Assembly: GCA_017425245.1 (NCBI GenBank)
Contig: JAFOOX010000036.1
Location: 1-64,000 of the forward strand
Length of the DNA: 64,000 nt
DNA from: Gammaproteobacteria bacterium
Lineage (GTDB): Bacteria > Pseudomonadota > Gammaproteobacteria > Enterobacterales > Neiellaceae
Direction: 5' to 3'
A program made the translations under genes and the position numbers. The stretch's first letter is position 1. Every line of letters starts with the position of its first letter. The notes under the pieces are model-generated. The model saw only the letters and a program-made list of their open reading frames with translations. It was not told where the DNA came from and made no database searches. Positions 26,110 through 35,761 of the stretch are shown piece after piece.

Positions 26110-26780
26110 TTACCTTACAAGCCGCACAACAAAATGTGAACACGCGCCAAATCCGAGCTGCGGCGCAGTCTCCCACCCCGTTTGAGCAGCGGCGAAACCA
26201 CACCGCAGCAGGCCACGGCTTTCCAAGGACAGCCCCCCCAAAGCCACGGCCGCAGTCTAACCCACCCAGCGACTCAAGAATGCAGCAGCCTTTCACATTC
26301 CCCAAATCGGACATAGCACGAACGCGGTTGTCCACTTTACAACCAGCGGCAGTGCCGTCTTCCCACACCCGTTTGAGCGCCAGCGCAATCACCTAGCCGC
26401 AAGCACTGCCTGCGCGCGGGGTTGCGGGCGAGGCAACAGGACGTTGCCGAGAGCCACTAAGGCACAGGGAAGTGACTTTGTGGCGACCGCAAACCAGTGC
26501 GGAGTAACCAACAACGCCAAACGCTGGCGCTCTACCGGACCGCCGGGATTGGTAAGGGCCGGGCGGGTCCGGCCCTTACCCGGCCTGCGCCGGCCGGTCG
26601 GCGCTCTCACCAAATCGCTTCGCGATTTGTCTTAATGCTCATTCACCGTGAAACGGAGGTTAAGGCCTGCCCGTCGTGGAGGGGGCGGAACCCCTCCATC
26701 TGCTACCACGCAGTGGCATCTGCTGCAGCTACGCACCAGAGTGGCCGTCGCCAAGTCCCTGATCGGCCAGTCGATGAAAT
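26110..26780 (+). repeat. Structured modular repeat, copy 7
   Basis: The left end CTTACCTTACAAG resembles copies 2 and 5. It is longer because a 130-bp unrelated stretch (about 26220-26345) separates the GTTTGAGCAGCGG module from a second GTTTGAGCGCCAG module and the alpha core (GGCAAC-AGGAC-GTTGCC at 26432-26448). P3 is CAC-AGGGA-AGTG. P4 is the GGTAAGGGCCGG-GCGGGT type. The tail has AAATCGC-TTC-GCGATTT and a GGAGGGG-GCGG-AACCCCTCC hairpin. Confidence 0.85.
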
Positions 26781-26804
26781 CGGCACACGCGGGGTTAATC
26801 CCGT

Positions 26805-27704
26805 TTACTTCCGCGACACCAACCCTACCCCCAGGATCACCAGCGCCATGCCCAGCAGGTGGTAAAGGCTGGTCGGTTCGTTGAGCCAGACCACCGCCAG
26901 CAGCAGGGTGAAGACCGGGCCGACGCTGCCGAAGATGGTGGCGCGGGTGGCGCCGATGCGCTGGATCGCTTCGGCCACCATGTAGGTGGGCAGCACCGTC
27001 GACACAAAGGCCAGCAGTAGGGCGTAACCCAGCACCTCGCCATTGACCAGCAGCGCGGACAGCGGCCGCACCAGCACAAAGTGAATCAGCACAAACAGAG
27101 TGGAGCCGAGCATGGCGATGCTGGTAAACAGCGGGCTGCCCAGCCGCCGTAGCGCCCCTTTGGCCAGCACCACATAGATGGCGTAACTGAGCGCCGAGCC
27201 CAGCACCAACGCCACCCCGTGTAGCACCTGGGCGCTGTCGCCCAACTGCTGCTCGCGGCCATAGATCACCCACACCCCGAGGTAGCAGAGCAGCAGGGCG
27301 GCGACGATGCGCGCTGTCAGCCGTTCACCGAGAAAGATCGCGGCCAGCACCGCGATCAGCGCCGGATAGGTGAATAGGGTCAGACGTTCGAGCTGGGCCG
27401 AGATCAGCTCCAGCCCCAGCAGATCGAGGATCGAGGCCAGGTAGTAGCCAAAGAACCCGAGGGCCACCACCTTGAACAGCAATGACTTGGGCTGCTGCGC
27501 TGGCCAGCCCTGACGCCACCATAGCCAGGCCAGAATCGCGCCATAGAAGGGGGCCGACAGCAGCATGCGCAGGGCCAGCAGGGTTTCGGCGTCGACACCG
27601 GCGGCATAGGCCAGCTTGATGAAGATCGACTTGAGGGCAAACAGGAAAGTACCGGCGATCGCCAGCACCACCCCAAGCAAGGCAGATGAAGGAGCAAAAC
27701 TCAT
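26805..27704 (-). CDS. EamA-family (DMT superfamily) transporter
   Basis: This 299-residue inner-membrane protein has ten predicted helices in two EamA repeats (about 8-140 and 155-295). The second repeat holds LPTYMVAEAIQRIGATRATI and ends in the usual PTSLYHLLGMALVILGVGLV. Members export metabolites or amino acids; the substrate cannot be read from the sequence. It is the first ordinary chromosomal gene after the accessory region and stands alone, facing repeat copy 7 with its 3' end. Confidence 0.88.
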   Translation of the reverse strand: MSFAPSSALLGVVLAIAGTFLFALKSIFIKLAYAAGVDAETLLALRMLLSAPFYGAILAWLWWRQGWPAQQPKSLLFKVVALGFFGYYLASILDLLGLELISAQLERLTLFTYPALIAVLAAIFLGERLTARIVAALLLCYLGVWVIYGREQQLGDSAQVLHGVALVLGSALSYAIYVVLAKGALRRLGSPLFTSIAMLGSTLFVLIHFVLVRPLSALLVNGEVLGYALLLAFVSTVLPTYMVAEAIQRIGATRATIFGSVGPVFTLLLAVVWLNEPTSLYHLLGMALVILGVGLVSRK

Positions 27705-27777
27705 GTCAATCCACTGAGCGCGACGCAGCGGCTGATGATGCCACAGTCAGCCGCGACATGGGGGCTGAACGGCCGCG

Positions 27778-30700
27778 TCAGCCGCCGTCAGCCACCAGCC
27801 GCCACAAGGCCACCCGACCCTTGCCATCGCCTTTGGCCTGATAGAGGGCACTGTCGGCACGACGCAGCAGCTCCTGATCATCCACCGCCAGCAGGCCGGT
27901 CTCGGCCTCGGCGATGCCGATGGAACAGCCCAGCGCTTTGCCTTGAGGATAGCTGACCGGTTTGCCAAGCAGGATCGACAGCAGCGGGGCAAAGTGGCCG
28001 TTGGCGTCCAGCGCCTGTAACAGTCGGTCTGCCACCCGCCGGGCGTTGGCCGCCGGCGTACCCGGAAACAGAATCACAAACTCGTCACCGCCCCAGCGGG
28101 CGGCGAGATCCATGTCGCGCAGACCGGAGCGCAGCAGTTCGGCAAAGGCTTTGAGCACCTCGTCACCAATGTCGTGGCCGTAGCTGTCGTTGATGTACTT
28201 GAAGTTATCGAGATCGATAAAGGCCAGCGCGCAACGGGCTGAATGGCCGGTGGCGGTCACCATCTCCTCGCGCAGCCGGGCCTGCATCGCCTGACGGTTG
28301 GCGAGGCCGGTGAGCACGTCGGTGGTGGACATCCGCACCAGCCGTTCACGGTGAGCGATCTGGGCGAATTGGGCCGCCAGCTGGGCGGCGAGCAGGCTTA
28401 GCACTTCGCGATCATGACGGTCGAAATAGCGGCTGGAATCAAGGGTGTTAAGCATCAGCGCGCCAGCCAGCTTGCCCTCTTCCATTAGCGGCAGGGCCAC
28501 CAGCGATCGGTAGGTGGCGCGGGTGCCGATCTCGCCTTCGCGGTGCAGGCGGTTCTCCACCAGCACGCCGCTCTGCTCCCCCAGCCTGGGTAACTGGGCC
28601 ACCAGCTGCTGGGCTTCCAGCTCATCGCCAAAGCTGGCCAGCATCAGCCACTCGCCCTCATGCTGACGGAAGATGGCAGCGGCGTGGGCCGACAGGTTGG
28701 CGGCCACAAAACGCAGGGTAGTTTGGGCCAGCGCCTTCATCGATTCGTACTGATCGACCATACGCTGCAGCCTTGATAGCAGATTAACCTCGCGTAGCCG
28801 TTTGCGGGCGTCGTCGAGACGGGTCTGTTGCACTGCCATGGTGACCAGATCATCAAGGGCCAGATTGACAACCTGCAGCCGCTCGGGCGGAAGATCGATG
28901 TCGGGGTCTCCCCCCTCCTCGAGCCTCAGCAGCGCCTCGTGGATGCGCTGATAGCTGACCGGCATCATCATCGCACTGCACAGCTGCAGGGCCTGCTGCA
29001 GGTAGGTCACCGCCTTGCTGCGCTGCCCTTGGCGGCACATCAGCTGGGCCAGCTCCAGATAACAGAGCGGCAGCATGCGGTTGTCGATATCCAGCTGGCC
29101 GCCCAGATACTCCGGCGCGGCTTCGAAGATCTCGCGGGCCTGGATAAAGTCACGCTGGGCCATGGCCAGCGAACCACGCAGCAGGGCACGCAGGAATTCA
29201 CCGGAGGGCGACGGCTGGAAGGTCAAAACCCGCATCCGTTCGATGCACTGAGCGGCCTGAGCCAGCTCGCCCAGCTTGACATGGCAGAAGCCCTTGAGGG
29301 TGTAGACATCGTAAAGATTGCGGAACGGAAAATGGGTCAGGCGGCGAGCGCGACAGATGGCCAGCAGCTGATCGACCAGTTCGATGGCCCGCTCATAATG
29401 GCGGGTAAGCATGTAAAGCCAAGCGATATTGAACAAGGTGACCAGCACTTCGCTGTAGTCACGCTCGCGGCGCACCACGGCAAAGGCGCGAGCGTAATGC
29501 TTCATCGCCTGTCCATACTGTTCCAGCAGGGTGTGGAAGTAGCCGATGCCATTACGGATACGCACCAAATCGAGCTGATCGCCCAGCTCGCTGCGCAGCG
29601 TTTCGCTGATGTTGAAGCAGCGGAACATGGCGTAATATTCATGACGGTAACTGTGCAAAATGCCTCGGCCCTGGAAGGCGGCGGCCAGCTGGGCACGATG
29701 GCCACAGGCACGGGCTAGCCGAATCGCCTGCCGGCTGACCTTAAGCACGTCGGTCACCAACACCTGATCGGAGAAGCGCAGGAACACATAGTAGTTACGT
29801 AGGCAGTAGATCAGGGCGTTGGTCAGGCCGTGGCGCTCCAGCAGTACCGTCAGCTGCTGGAATTGGGCCAGGCCGATGGGGGTGGTCGACTTGTCGTGCA
29901 GGTAGTAAAAGACAAACAACCCTTTGGCCAACTGCAGTTCATCCTGCAACTTCTCGGCCAAAACGATCGACTGGCGGGCCGCCTGCTGCGCCGACTCGAA
30001 ATCTTGGCGCTGCTGATAACAATAGGAAAGCAGCCGCTGTACCAAGCACAGGCGGGAGCTGTCGGCAGTCAGCTCCAGCTCATGGGTCAGGGCTTCCAGT
30101 ACCGCCAGGGCGTCGTCCACTTCGTTGAGATCAAGCAATGATTCGGCGTAATAGAGCTGAAGTTCATGCTGCTGACTGGCCGGCCAGATAAGCGCCACTT
30201 CCTCCAGCAACTCACGCGCTGCAGCCACCACCTCAGCAAAGGCCAGTAACACCCGTGCCCGTTTCAAACGTGACAGACAGATACTGGCCTCAGGCCAGCT
30301 GGCTGGCGGCGACGGCATCGCCAGCCCCTCCACCGACACCAGCGCATGGCGGCTGTCGATCCAGTCGAAAAAATGCTCCCAATCCGCCTCAAACCGGTTA
30401 TCAGACAGACAACGGTGCGTCGCCACCTGCAGCACGATCAGCATGGGCGCAGCGGTCGGTGTTGCGGCCAACCGCTGCAGCAGGTGCAGCAGGCTGGGTC
30501 CGGCCTGCTCCAACTGCTTGAGCAGCAGCACCCGGCCCACCACACTGGCATCGGCCACCAGCGTGGCCAGGCCGTTGAGCAGGCTCTGGTATTCGAAATG
30601 GCGATCATCAAGCAGCGGCAGCTTGTCGCCATCCGGCTCTTCGCCGTTGGCCAGCGCCGCCAGCTGTTCGCGCAGCGACAGATAGCTGACATGGCGCTGC

Positions 30701-30963
30701 ACCGCCTGCTGGCGCTGAACAGCCGTACCCTGGCCCTGCCACCAGCCGATCAACGGCTCAAATGGCTGCAGGGCATTGAGCGGCGGCGTGGGTAGCAGAT
30801 CACACTGGATCCCTTCGCTATGGGCCAGATGAGTCACCGCCGCCCGCACCAGTTGGCCATCCTCGCACGCCACCGCCACCAGCCCGGGACAGGCCAGATC
30901 AGCGCTGGCCTGTTGCCAAGCCAGTAACAGCTGGTTTTCAAGAGTAGCGTAGCTGTCGCTCAT
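27778..30963 (-). CDS. Diguanylate cyclase with degenerate STAND-like, TPR, GAF and GGDEF domains
   Basis: This 1061-residue cytoplasmic protein has no membrane segment. Residues about 1-220 resemble the NTPase region of MalT-like proteins but show no Walker A. Residues 230-640 form TPR-type helical repeats, about 720-870 a GAF domain (GTRATYRSLVALPLMEEGKL), and about 885-1055 a GGDEF domain. The active-site motif is RWGGDEFVILF, preceded at the correct five-residue distance by RDMD, an intact inhibitory I-site. It should therefore make cyclic di-GMP under product feedback. The input sensed by the TPR/GAF part is unknown. It is a single-gene unit. Confidence 0.9.
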   Translation of the reverse strand: MSDSYATLENQLLLAWQQASADLACPGLVAVACEDGQLVRAAVTHLAHSEGIQCDLLPTPPLNALQPFEPLIGWWQGQGTAVQRQQAVQRHVSYLSLREQLAALANGEEPDGDKLPLLDDRHFEYQSLLNGLATLVADASVVGRVLLLKQLEQAGPSLLHLLQRLAATPTAAPMLIVLQVATHRCLSDNRFEADWEHFFDWIDSRHALVSVEGLAMPSPPASWPEASICLSRLKRARVLLAFAEVVAAARELLEEVALIWPASQQHELQLYYAESLLDLNEVDDALAVLEALTHELELTADSSRLCLVQRLLSYCYQQRQDFESAQQAARQSIVLAEKLQDELQLAKGLFVFYYLHDKSTTPIGLAQFQQLTVLLERHGLTNALIYCLRNYYVFLRFSDQVLVTDVLKVSRQAIRLARACGHRAQLAAAFQGRGILHSYRHEYYAMFRCFNISETLRSELGDQLDLVRIRNGIGYFHTLLEQYGQAMKHYARAFAVVRRERDYSEVLVTLFNIAWLYMLTRHYERAIELVDQLLAICRARRLTHFPFRNLYDVYTLKGFCHVKLGELAQAAQCIERMRVLTFQPSPSGEFLRALLRGSLAMAQRDFIQAREIFEAAPEYLGGQLDIDNRMLPLCYLELAQLMCRQGQRSKAVTYLQQALQLCSAMMMPVSYQRIHEALLRLEEGGDPDIDLPPERLQVVNLALDDLVTMAVQQTRLDDARKRLREVNLLSRLQRMVDQYESMKALAQTTLRFVAANLSAHAAAIFRQHEGEWLMLASFGDELEAQQLVAQLPRLGEQSGVLVENRLHREGEIGTRATYRSLVALPLMEEGKLAGALMLNTLDSSRYFDRHDREVLSLLAAQLAAQFAQIAHRERLVRMSTTDVLTGLANRQAMQARLREEMVTATGHSARCALAFIDLDNFKYINDSYGHDIGDEVLKAFAELLRSGLRDMDLAARWGGDEFVILFPGTPAANARRVADRLLQALDANGHFAPLLSILLGKPVSYPQGKALGCSIGIAEAETGLLAVDDQELLRRADSALYQAKGDGKGRVALWRLVADGG

Positions 30964-31016
30964 GGATGATTCCGGCCCCGCCGGTCACTGCGTCACTGCA
31001 ATTCAAGCCACAGTAT

Positions 31017-31042
31017 AAGGGGCCGCTCAGGGCGGCCCCTAT
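31017..31042 (-). terminator. Terminator hairpin downstream of trmL
   Basis: On the minus strand, AGGGGCCGC-CCTGA-GCGGCCCCT is followed by TATAC. The stem is strong and the U-tract poor. It lies between the trmL stop (31099) and the cyclase start (30963), so it mainly serves trmL. Confidence 0.7.
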
Positions 31043-31098
31043 CACGGGCAAAGACCAGACCACGAAAACATGACCAACCCCGAAAAAGCGCAGCCGGC

Positions 31099-31563
31099 TC
31101 ACCCTAATTGGGGATAGTCAAACTGGCGCAGGGCTTCATAGACCACCACCGCCACCGCATTGCTAAGGTTCAGCGAGCGGCTGTCCGGCCGCATCGGAAT
31201 ACGCAGCAGCGATGTCGTCGACAGGCTGTCGAGAATGGCTGACGGTAAACCTCGGGTCTCACACCCAAACAGCAGCAGATCGCCGCATGCAAACTGGATG
31301 TCGCTGTGACGCTGCTGACCGCGGGTGGTGCAAGCCAGCACCCGGGCAGGATTGAGCGCCGCCAGCAATGCCGGGTAATCCGCGTGGCGGCGTACCTCAG
31401 CAAACTCATGGTAATCGAGGCCGGCACGGCGCAGGCGTTTGTCATCCCAAGCGAACCCCAGCGGTTCAATCAGATGCAAGCGCATGCCGCTGTTAGCACA
31501 CAAGCGAATGATGTTGCCGGTATTGGGCGGAATCTCCGGCTGGTAGAGGGCAATATCAAGCAT
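31099..31563 (-). CDS. trmL: tRNA (cytidine/uridine-34-2'-O)-methyltransferase TrmL
   Basis: This 154-residue SPOUT methyltransferase 2'-O-methylates the wobble base of two tRNA-Leu species. Family landmarks are [18 protein letters not shown] near the start, the GCETRGLP loop, and the C-terminal knot sequence [17 protein letters not shown] that binds S-adenosylmethionine. Length equals that of E. coli TrmL. It starts 39 bp beyond the histidine-kinase stop on the same strand (upstream gene cpxRA-like) and could be the last gene of that unit. Confidence 0.95.
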   Translation of the reverse strand: MLDIALYQPEIPPNTGNIIRLCANSGMRLHLIEPLGFAWDDKRLRRAGLDYHEFAEVRRHADYPALLAALNPARVLACTTRGQQRHSDIQFACGDLLLFGCETRGLPSAILDSLSTTSLLRIPMRPDSRSLNLSNAVAVVVYEALRQFDYPQLG

Positions 31564-31601
31564 CTGGCAGTTACCGGTCGCAGATCAGCAGGCGACGCAG
31601 C

Positions 31602-32930
31602 CTAGCGGCCGCCATCGCCAGTGGCAACTGGCAACACCAGGTTCACCTGCAGCCCACCCAGCTCACCACGCTCGGCGCTGACCCGGCCGCCGTGCTGGCG
31701 GCTTACGGCTGCCACAATCGCCAGCCCCAAGCCGGCCTGACCGCTGTGGCCCTGCCCCTGAACGAAGGGGGCGAAGGGGTCCTGACCATCCTCCAACATC
31801 AAACCACGCCCATCATCGGCAACCATCAACTGCACTTCGTCACCATTGCGCGTCATTCTTATCGCCACCCGCTGACGGGCATGACGACAGGCGTTGTCGA
31901 GCAGGTTGTCGAGCAGGGCGCGCAGCATCACGCCATCACCGTTAACACTGACGGCACAGAGTTCGGTAGTGCAGGTCAATCCACGCTGCTCGATGGTCAA
32001 CGCCAGATCGGCAACTGCGGCCTCAACCAGAGGGGTTAGCAGCAAGCGTTGCTGACCGCCCAACGGCGTCTGGCTGCGGGTCAACATCAATACCTGATTC
32101 AAGCGTTCGTCGAGCTGGGCCACCGCCCGCTCCACCTGCTGCAGCATCTCCTCGCCCTGCTGGCGGCGCAGCAGCCCGGCCGCCAGTCGCAGCCGGGTCA
32201 ACGGACTCTTGAGTTCGTGGGAAACATAATGGAGCAGGGTTTGACGGGCCAGCAGCTCACGCTCCAGCGCGTCAGCCATGGTGCTCATGGTGCGCGCCAG
32301 CTGGCCAAACTCGTCATGGCGCTGCTGCAGCTGGCGATCAGGGCGGCTCTGCCACTGGCCACTGGCCAGCTCCCGGGCATGATGTTCCAGTTGCCGTAGC
32401 GGCCGGCCGAGACGACTGGCCAGCAGCGCACAACCCGCCGCACTGACCGCGAAGAACAGGCCAAAGGCCAGCAGCGGCCAGTCGCTGATGAAACGCGCCA
32501 CCAGCGCCCCGGCATGGGGAGCTTTGCGGCGCGCCAGTAGCACAGGTCCGTCACCATCGACGGCAAAGGGGCCAAGGTAGTGCCAACCATCGATCACCCG
32601 CAGCTGCGGCGGTTGATCCAGCCACTGCGGCAGCTCGGCCAGCAGTCGAGGGCTAGCCGCCGGCCCCTTCAACTGTTCGCCATCGTGACTGAACACCAGC
32701 AGTTGCTCATCACGACCATGGCGCGGGGGCAGAGGCCGACCATCAGCCAGCCTCTGCAGCGCCCGCGCCACCGGCGGCGGCGGCTGACCATCAAAGGGCA
32801 TGGCCGGCGGTGGCGGCGACCAGGCCCTTGGCAGTACCAGCAACAGCAGCAGCATGGCCACCAGAATCAGCCAAAACCACAGCACCAGCCGCCAGTAGAG
32901 ACCGCCGGTAGGCAGCTTAAGCCTGGGCAT
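31602..32930 (-). CDS. cpxA: CpxA-like sensor histidine kinase
   Basis: This 442-residue kinase has two membrane helices (about 11-31 and 150-172) around a periplasmic sensor of about 120 residues. A HAMP domain follows, then dimerisation helices with H-box HYVSHELKSPLTRLR. The ATPase has N-box LLDNLLDNACRHA, DDGRGL and GLGLAIV. The order response regulator, kinase, with a divergent CpxP-like gene, is that of the Cpx envelope-stress system. The start overlaps the regulator's end by 14 bp. The periplasmic part is proline-rich (PPPPAMPFDGQPPPP), unlike E. coli CpxA, so the sensed signal may differ. Confidence 0.88.
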   Translation of the reverse strand: MPRLKLPTGGLYWRLVLWFWLILVAMLLLLLVLPRAWSPPPPAMPFDGQPPPPVARALQRLADGRPLPPRHGRDEQLLVFSHDGEQLKGPAASPRLLAELPQWLDQPPQLRVIDGWHYLGPFAVDGDGPVLLARRKAPHAGALVARFISDWPLLAFGLFFAVSAAGCALLASRLGRPLRQLEHHARELASGQWQSRPDRQLQQRHDEFGQLARTMSTMADALERELLARQTLLHYVSHELKSPLTRLRLAAGLLRRQQGEEMLQQVERAVAQLDERLNQVLMLTRSQTPLGGQQRLLLTPLVEAAVADLALTIEQRGLTCTTELCAVSVNGDGVMLRALLDNLLDNACRHARQRVAIRMTRNGDEVQLMVADDGRGLMLEDGQDPFAPFVQGQGHSGQAGLGLAIVAAVSRQHGGRVSAERGELGGLQVNLVLPVATGDGGR

Positions 32931-33618
32931 CATCGACCACCCATTGATAGCCGCGGCCACGCACCGTCTTGATCCGCTCGCGGCCGTCATCACGCACCGG
33001 CAGCTTCTGGCGCAGGTGGCTGACATGCACATCGAGGCTGCGATCGAGCGGCGACAGCGGCCGGCCCAACGCTTGCTGACAGAGCTGGGCGCGATTGACC
33101 ACCTTGCCGCCATGGGCCACCAGCACCTGCAGCAAACGGTATTCAACAGCGGTCAGCGGCAGCAGTTCGCCGCGGCAGCGGGCCTCCAGCGCGCCATCAT
33201 CAAAGCTCAGATCGCCGCTGCTGCGGCTGGTGCGGCTGCCGGCATGGCGGCGCAACAGCGCCCGCACCCGGGCCAAGAGTTCACCCTCGTCAAAAGGCTT
33301 GGCCAGATAATCATCGGCACCAGCATCCAGCCCCTGCACCTTGTCGATCGGGTCGCCACGGGCGGTGAGCATCAGCACCGGCCCGTCATAGCTGACCCGC
33401 AACCGGCGCAGCACCTCATAACCGCTCAAACCGGGCAGCATCACATCCAGCAGCACCAGTTCCGGTGGCCGCGCTTCAGCCAGCGCCAGGGCATCACGGC
33501 CGTTGTGGGCAGCGGCAACCTGATAGCCCTCCAGCCGCAACAGGGTGGCGAGCAAGCTACAGAGATCGCGATCATCATCCACCAGCAGCAGTTGCGGCTG
33601 CCGTTCAGCTGTCTCCAC
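32917..33618 (-). CDS. cpxR: CpxR-like response regulator
   Basis: This 233-residue OmpR-type regulator has a receiver domain with phospho-acceptor Asp in LVLLDVMLPGLSGYEVL, acidic pair LLVDDD and Lys in LAKPFDEGEL. It is followed by a winged-helix DNA-binding domain (about 135-230, RSLDVHVSHLRQKL). GTG 33618 is chosen because AGGAGG lies seven bases upstream and the length then equals CpxR; frames extending to 33738 lack such a site. It pairs with the overlapping kinase gene and diverges from the CpxP-like gene. Confidence 0.9.
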   Translation of the reverse strand: METAERQPQLLLVDDDRDLCSLLATLLRLEGYQVAAAHNGRDALALAEARPPELVLLDVMLPGLSGYEVLRRLRVSYDGPVLMLTARGDPIDKVQGLDAGADDYLAKPFDEGELLARVRALLRRHAGSRTSRSSGDLSFDDGALEARCRGELLPLTAVEYRLLQVLVAHGGKVVNRAQLCQQALGRPLSPLDRSLDVHVSHLRQKLPVRDDGRERIKTVRGRGYQWVVDDAQA

Positions 33619-33767
33619 CGACCCCTCCTGTTTGCCCGCTGCCGTCACCTTAAGGGGGTGCGCCACCCCTGCCCATAGCCTTAGCACTTCTTCAGCAAAG
33701 GCAACAGCCAATTCACACCCAGCAGGCGACACTGCCAACGTGGATTAACCACCAAGGAGCCTAAACC

Positions 33768-34244
33768 ATGAACACTCTCACCCGATCCCTTACTCTCGCC
33801 GCCACCCTGCTGCTGGCCAGCACCGTTTTTGCCGCACCCGGTGACTGCAACGGCGGCTCCCGCCGCGCCAACGGCCCCGGTGGCGACCCGTGGCGTGGCG
33901 TCCTCAGCGAGCTGGATCTGAGCAGCGAACAGCAGACCGCCATCGACAAGCTGCTGGACGATGCCCGCGACCAACGGCTGAACAACCGTGAGCAACGCCG
34001 CGACCGGCGTGAGCAGCACCACGAGCAGATGGTCAAACTGCTGCAGCAGGAGAGCTTTGATGAAGCAGCAGCCTCGGCCCTGCTTGCCGCCGAAGACGAG
34101 ACTCGCGACCAGCAGCGGCTAGCGATGATGAAACTGCATCACCAGATTGGCCGCCAGCTCAACGACAAGCAGCGTGAACAGCTGGTGGCGCTGCTCGATG
34201 AGTGGTTCGAAGAGCGTGGCCCGCGCGGTGGCCGCGGTAAATAA
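33768..34244 (+). CDS. cpxP: CpxP/Spy-family periplasmic protein
   Basis: This 158-residue precursor has a signal peptide ending TVFAAPG. The helical mature part has the family's LxxEQ pattern twice (LSSEQQTAIDKLL and LNDKQREQLVALL). The middle is unusually rich in Arg, Glu and His (NREQRRDRREQHHEQ). CpxP binds and inhibits CpxA and acts as a periplasmic chaperone. Divergence from the cpxR-like gene and position before fieF reproduce the E. coli order. The 149-bp divergent gap has no clear pair of GTAAA boxes, so CpxR control is expected but not shown. Confidence 0.85.
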   Translation: MNTLTRSLTLAATLLLASTVFAAPGDCNGGSRRANGPGGDPWRGVLSELDLSSEQQTAIDKLLDDARDQRLNNREQRRDRREQHHEQMVKLLQQESFDEAAASALLAAEDETRDQQRLAMMKLHHQIGRQLNDKQREQLVALLDEWFEERGPRGGRGK

Positions 34245-34268
34245 CCAACGGCAATCGACGAATGACCT

Positions 34269-34290
34269 GGGGCGGCTATAATGCCGCCCC
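34269..34290 (+). promoter_or_regulatory. Hairpin with -10 box in its loop, directly abutting the fieF start
   Basis: GGGGCGGC-TATAAT-GCCGCCCC is a perfect 8-bp inverted repeat whose loop is a consensus -10 hexamer. The ATG of fieF begins at the next base. A transcript from this -10 would start at about 34289-34291, giving a leaderless message. No Shine-Dalgarno sequence is present. The -35 region is unclear. As RNA from the upstream gene the same sequence would be a strong hairpin. Confidence 0.6.
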
Positions 34291-35190
34291 ATGCATATCG
34301 CCCCCGCCCAATACCAGCAGCAGGTGCGCCGCGCGGCCACCGCCGCCACAGCGACCGCCTGCCTGCTGATCAGCCTCAAACTGGTGGCCTATCTGGCCTC
34401 CGGTTCCACCAGTGTGTTGGCCGCGCTGGTCGATTCGCTGATGGATGCGGCCGCCAGCCTGCTCAACCTCATGGCCTTGCGTTTTGCCACTCAACCCGCA
34501 GATGACCACCATCGCTTCGGCCACGGCAAGATGGAGAGTCTGGCTGCCCTCGGCCAGTCGCTGTTCATTACCGGCTCGGCGCTGTTGCTCGCCATCGAGG
34601 GAATGTCGCGAGTAGTCAACCCGGCACCGGTTACCGCCCTGCCGTGGGCCATCGGCGTGATGCTGTTCTCCATGGTGGCCACCCTCGCCCTGCTCACTTA
34701 TCAACGTCATGTGGTCAAACAAACCGGGTCACTGGCAATTAAGGCCGACTCCCTCCATTATCGCTCGGATATGCTGCTCAACGGCGCCATCCTGCTCGCC
34801 CTGTTGTTGAGTGGCCTAGGCATCAACCGCGCCGATCCCATTCTGGCCATGCTGATCGCCGGTTACATGCTGTGGAGCGCCCGCCACATCGCCCTTGATG
34901 CCAGCCATGCCTTGCTCGACCGCGCCCTGCCCGATGACGAGCAAGCCCGCATCCGCGAACTGGTGTTAGCCGAGGCTGGGGTGCTGGGCATGCACGATCT
35001 GCGCACCCGCCAGTCAGGGCCCACCCGCTTTATCCAGCTGCATCTGGAGTTGGACGAGCAGCTGTTGCTGGTCGATGCCCATGCCATTGCCGATCGGGTC
35101 GAGAAAAAACTGCGCGGCGCCTTCGGCGGGGCCGATGTGCTGATCCATCAGGACCCCTGCCCGGTCGTTAACAAGCCACCGGCCAGCTGA
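34291..35190 (+). CDS. fieF: Cation efflux protein FieF (CDF family)
   Basis: FieF exports Zn(II), Fe(II) or Cd(II) in exchange for protons. The 299-residue protein has six membrane helices. The metal-site pair is LVDSLMD (two Asp, helix 2) and HYRSD (His and Asp, helix 5). A cytoplasmic domain ends DVLIHQDPCP, and HGKMESLAAL in the second loop is also conserved. ATG 34291 aligns with the E. coli start although no ribosome-binding site precedes it. It follows the cpxP-like gene as in enteric bacteria. Confidence 0.95.
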   Translation: MHIAPAQYQQQVRRAATAATATACLLISLKLVAYLASGSTSVLAALVDSLMDAAASLLNLMALRFATQPADDHHRFGHGKMESLAALGQSLFITGSALLLAIEGMSRVVNPAPVTALPWAIGVMLFSMVATLALLTYQRHVVKQTGSLAIKADSLHYRSDMLLNGAILLALLLSGLGINRADPILAMLIAGYMLWSARHIALDASHALLDRALPDDEQARIRELVLAEAGVLGMHDLRTRQSGPTRFIQLHLELDEQLLLVDAHAIADRVEKKLRGAFGGADVLIHQDPCPVVNKPPAS

Positions 35191-35251
35191 GCTGTCGTCG
35201 CTGGCGCCGCGTATTGCTATGCTGACTACCTGCCAATGACGGAGCCAATCC

Positions 35252-35761
35252 ATGCCCCTGCTCGATAGTTTCTGCGTTGACCACACCCGGATGCAGGCCC
35301 CCGCTGTGCGCGTGGCCAAAACCATGACCACCCCTCATGGCGATCCGATCACCGTTTTCGATCTGCGCTTTTGCTTGCCCAATGCCGAGATCATGGGCGA
35401 GCGCGGCATCCACACCTTGGAACACCTGTTCGCCGGCTTCATGCGTGACCACCTCAACGGCGATGGCGTCGAGATCATCGACATCTCGCCCATGGGCTGT
35501 CGCACCGGTTTCTACATGAGCCTGATCGGTCAGCCGGATGAACAGCGGGTGGCTAACGCCTGGCTGGCGGCGATGAGCGATGTGCTCCAGGTCAATGACC
35601 AGTCGCAGATCCCTGAGCTCAACCTCTACCAGTGCGGCACCGCAGCCATGCACTCGTTGGATGAAGCCCAGCAGATCGCCCGTGGCATCGTCGAGCGTGG
35701 CGTCAGCGTCAACCGTAACGCCGAGCTGTCACTGCCCGCCGAGATGCTGGCCAAACTCTAA
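35252..35761 (+). CDS. luxS: S-ribosylhomocysteine lyase LuxS
   Basis: LuxS converts S-ribosylhomocysteine to homocysteine and DPD, the precursor of autoinducer-2. The 169-residue length is normal. The metal-binding HTLEH motif, catalytic Cys in [10 protein letters not shown] and the second metal ligand region CGTAAMHS are intact. ACGGAGCC precedes the ATG. Its stop overlaps by four bases the end of the convergent cyclase gene. Confidence 0.97.
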   Translation: MPLLDSFCVDHTRMQAPAVRVAKTMTTPHGDPITVFDLRFCLPNAEIMGERGIHTLEHLFAGFMRDHLNGDGVEIIDISPMGCRTGFYMSLIGQPDEQRVANAWLAAMSDVLQVNDQSQIPELNLYQCGTAAMHSLDEAQQIARGIVERGVSVNRNAELSLPAEMLAKL

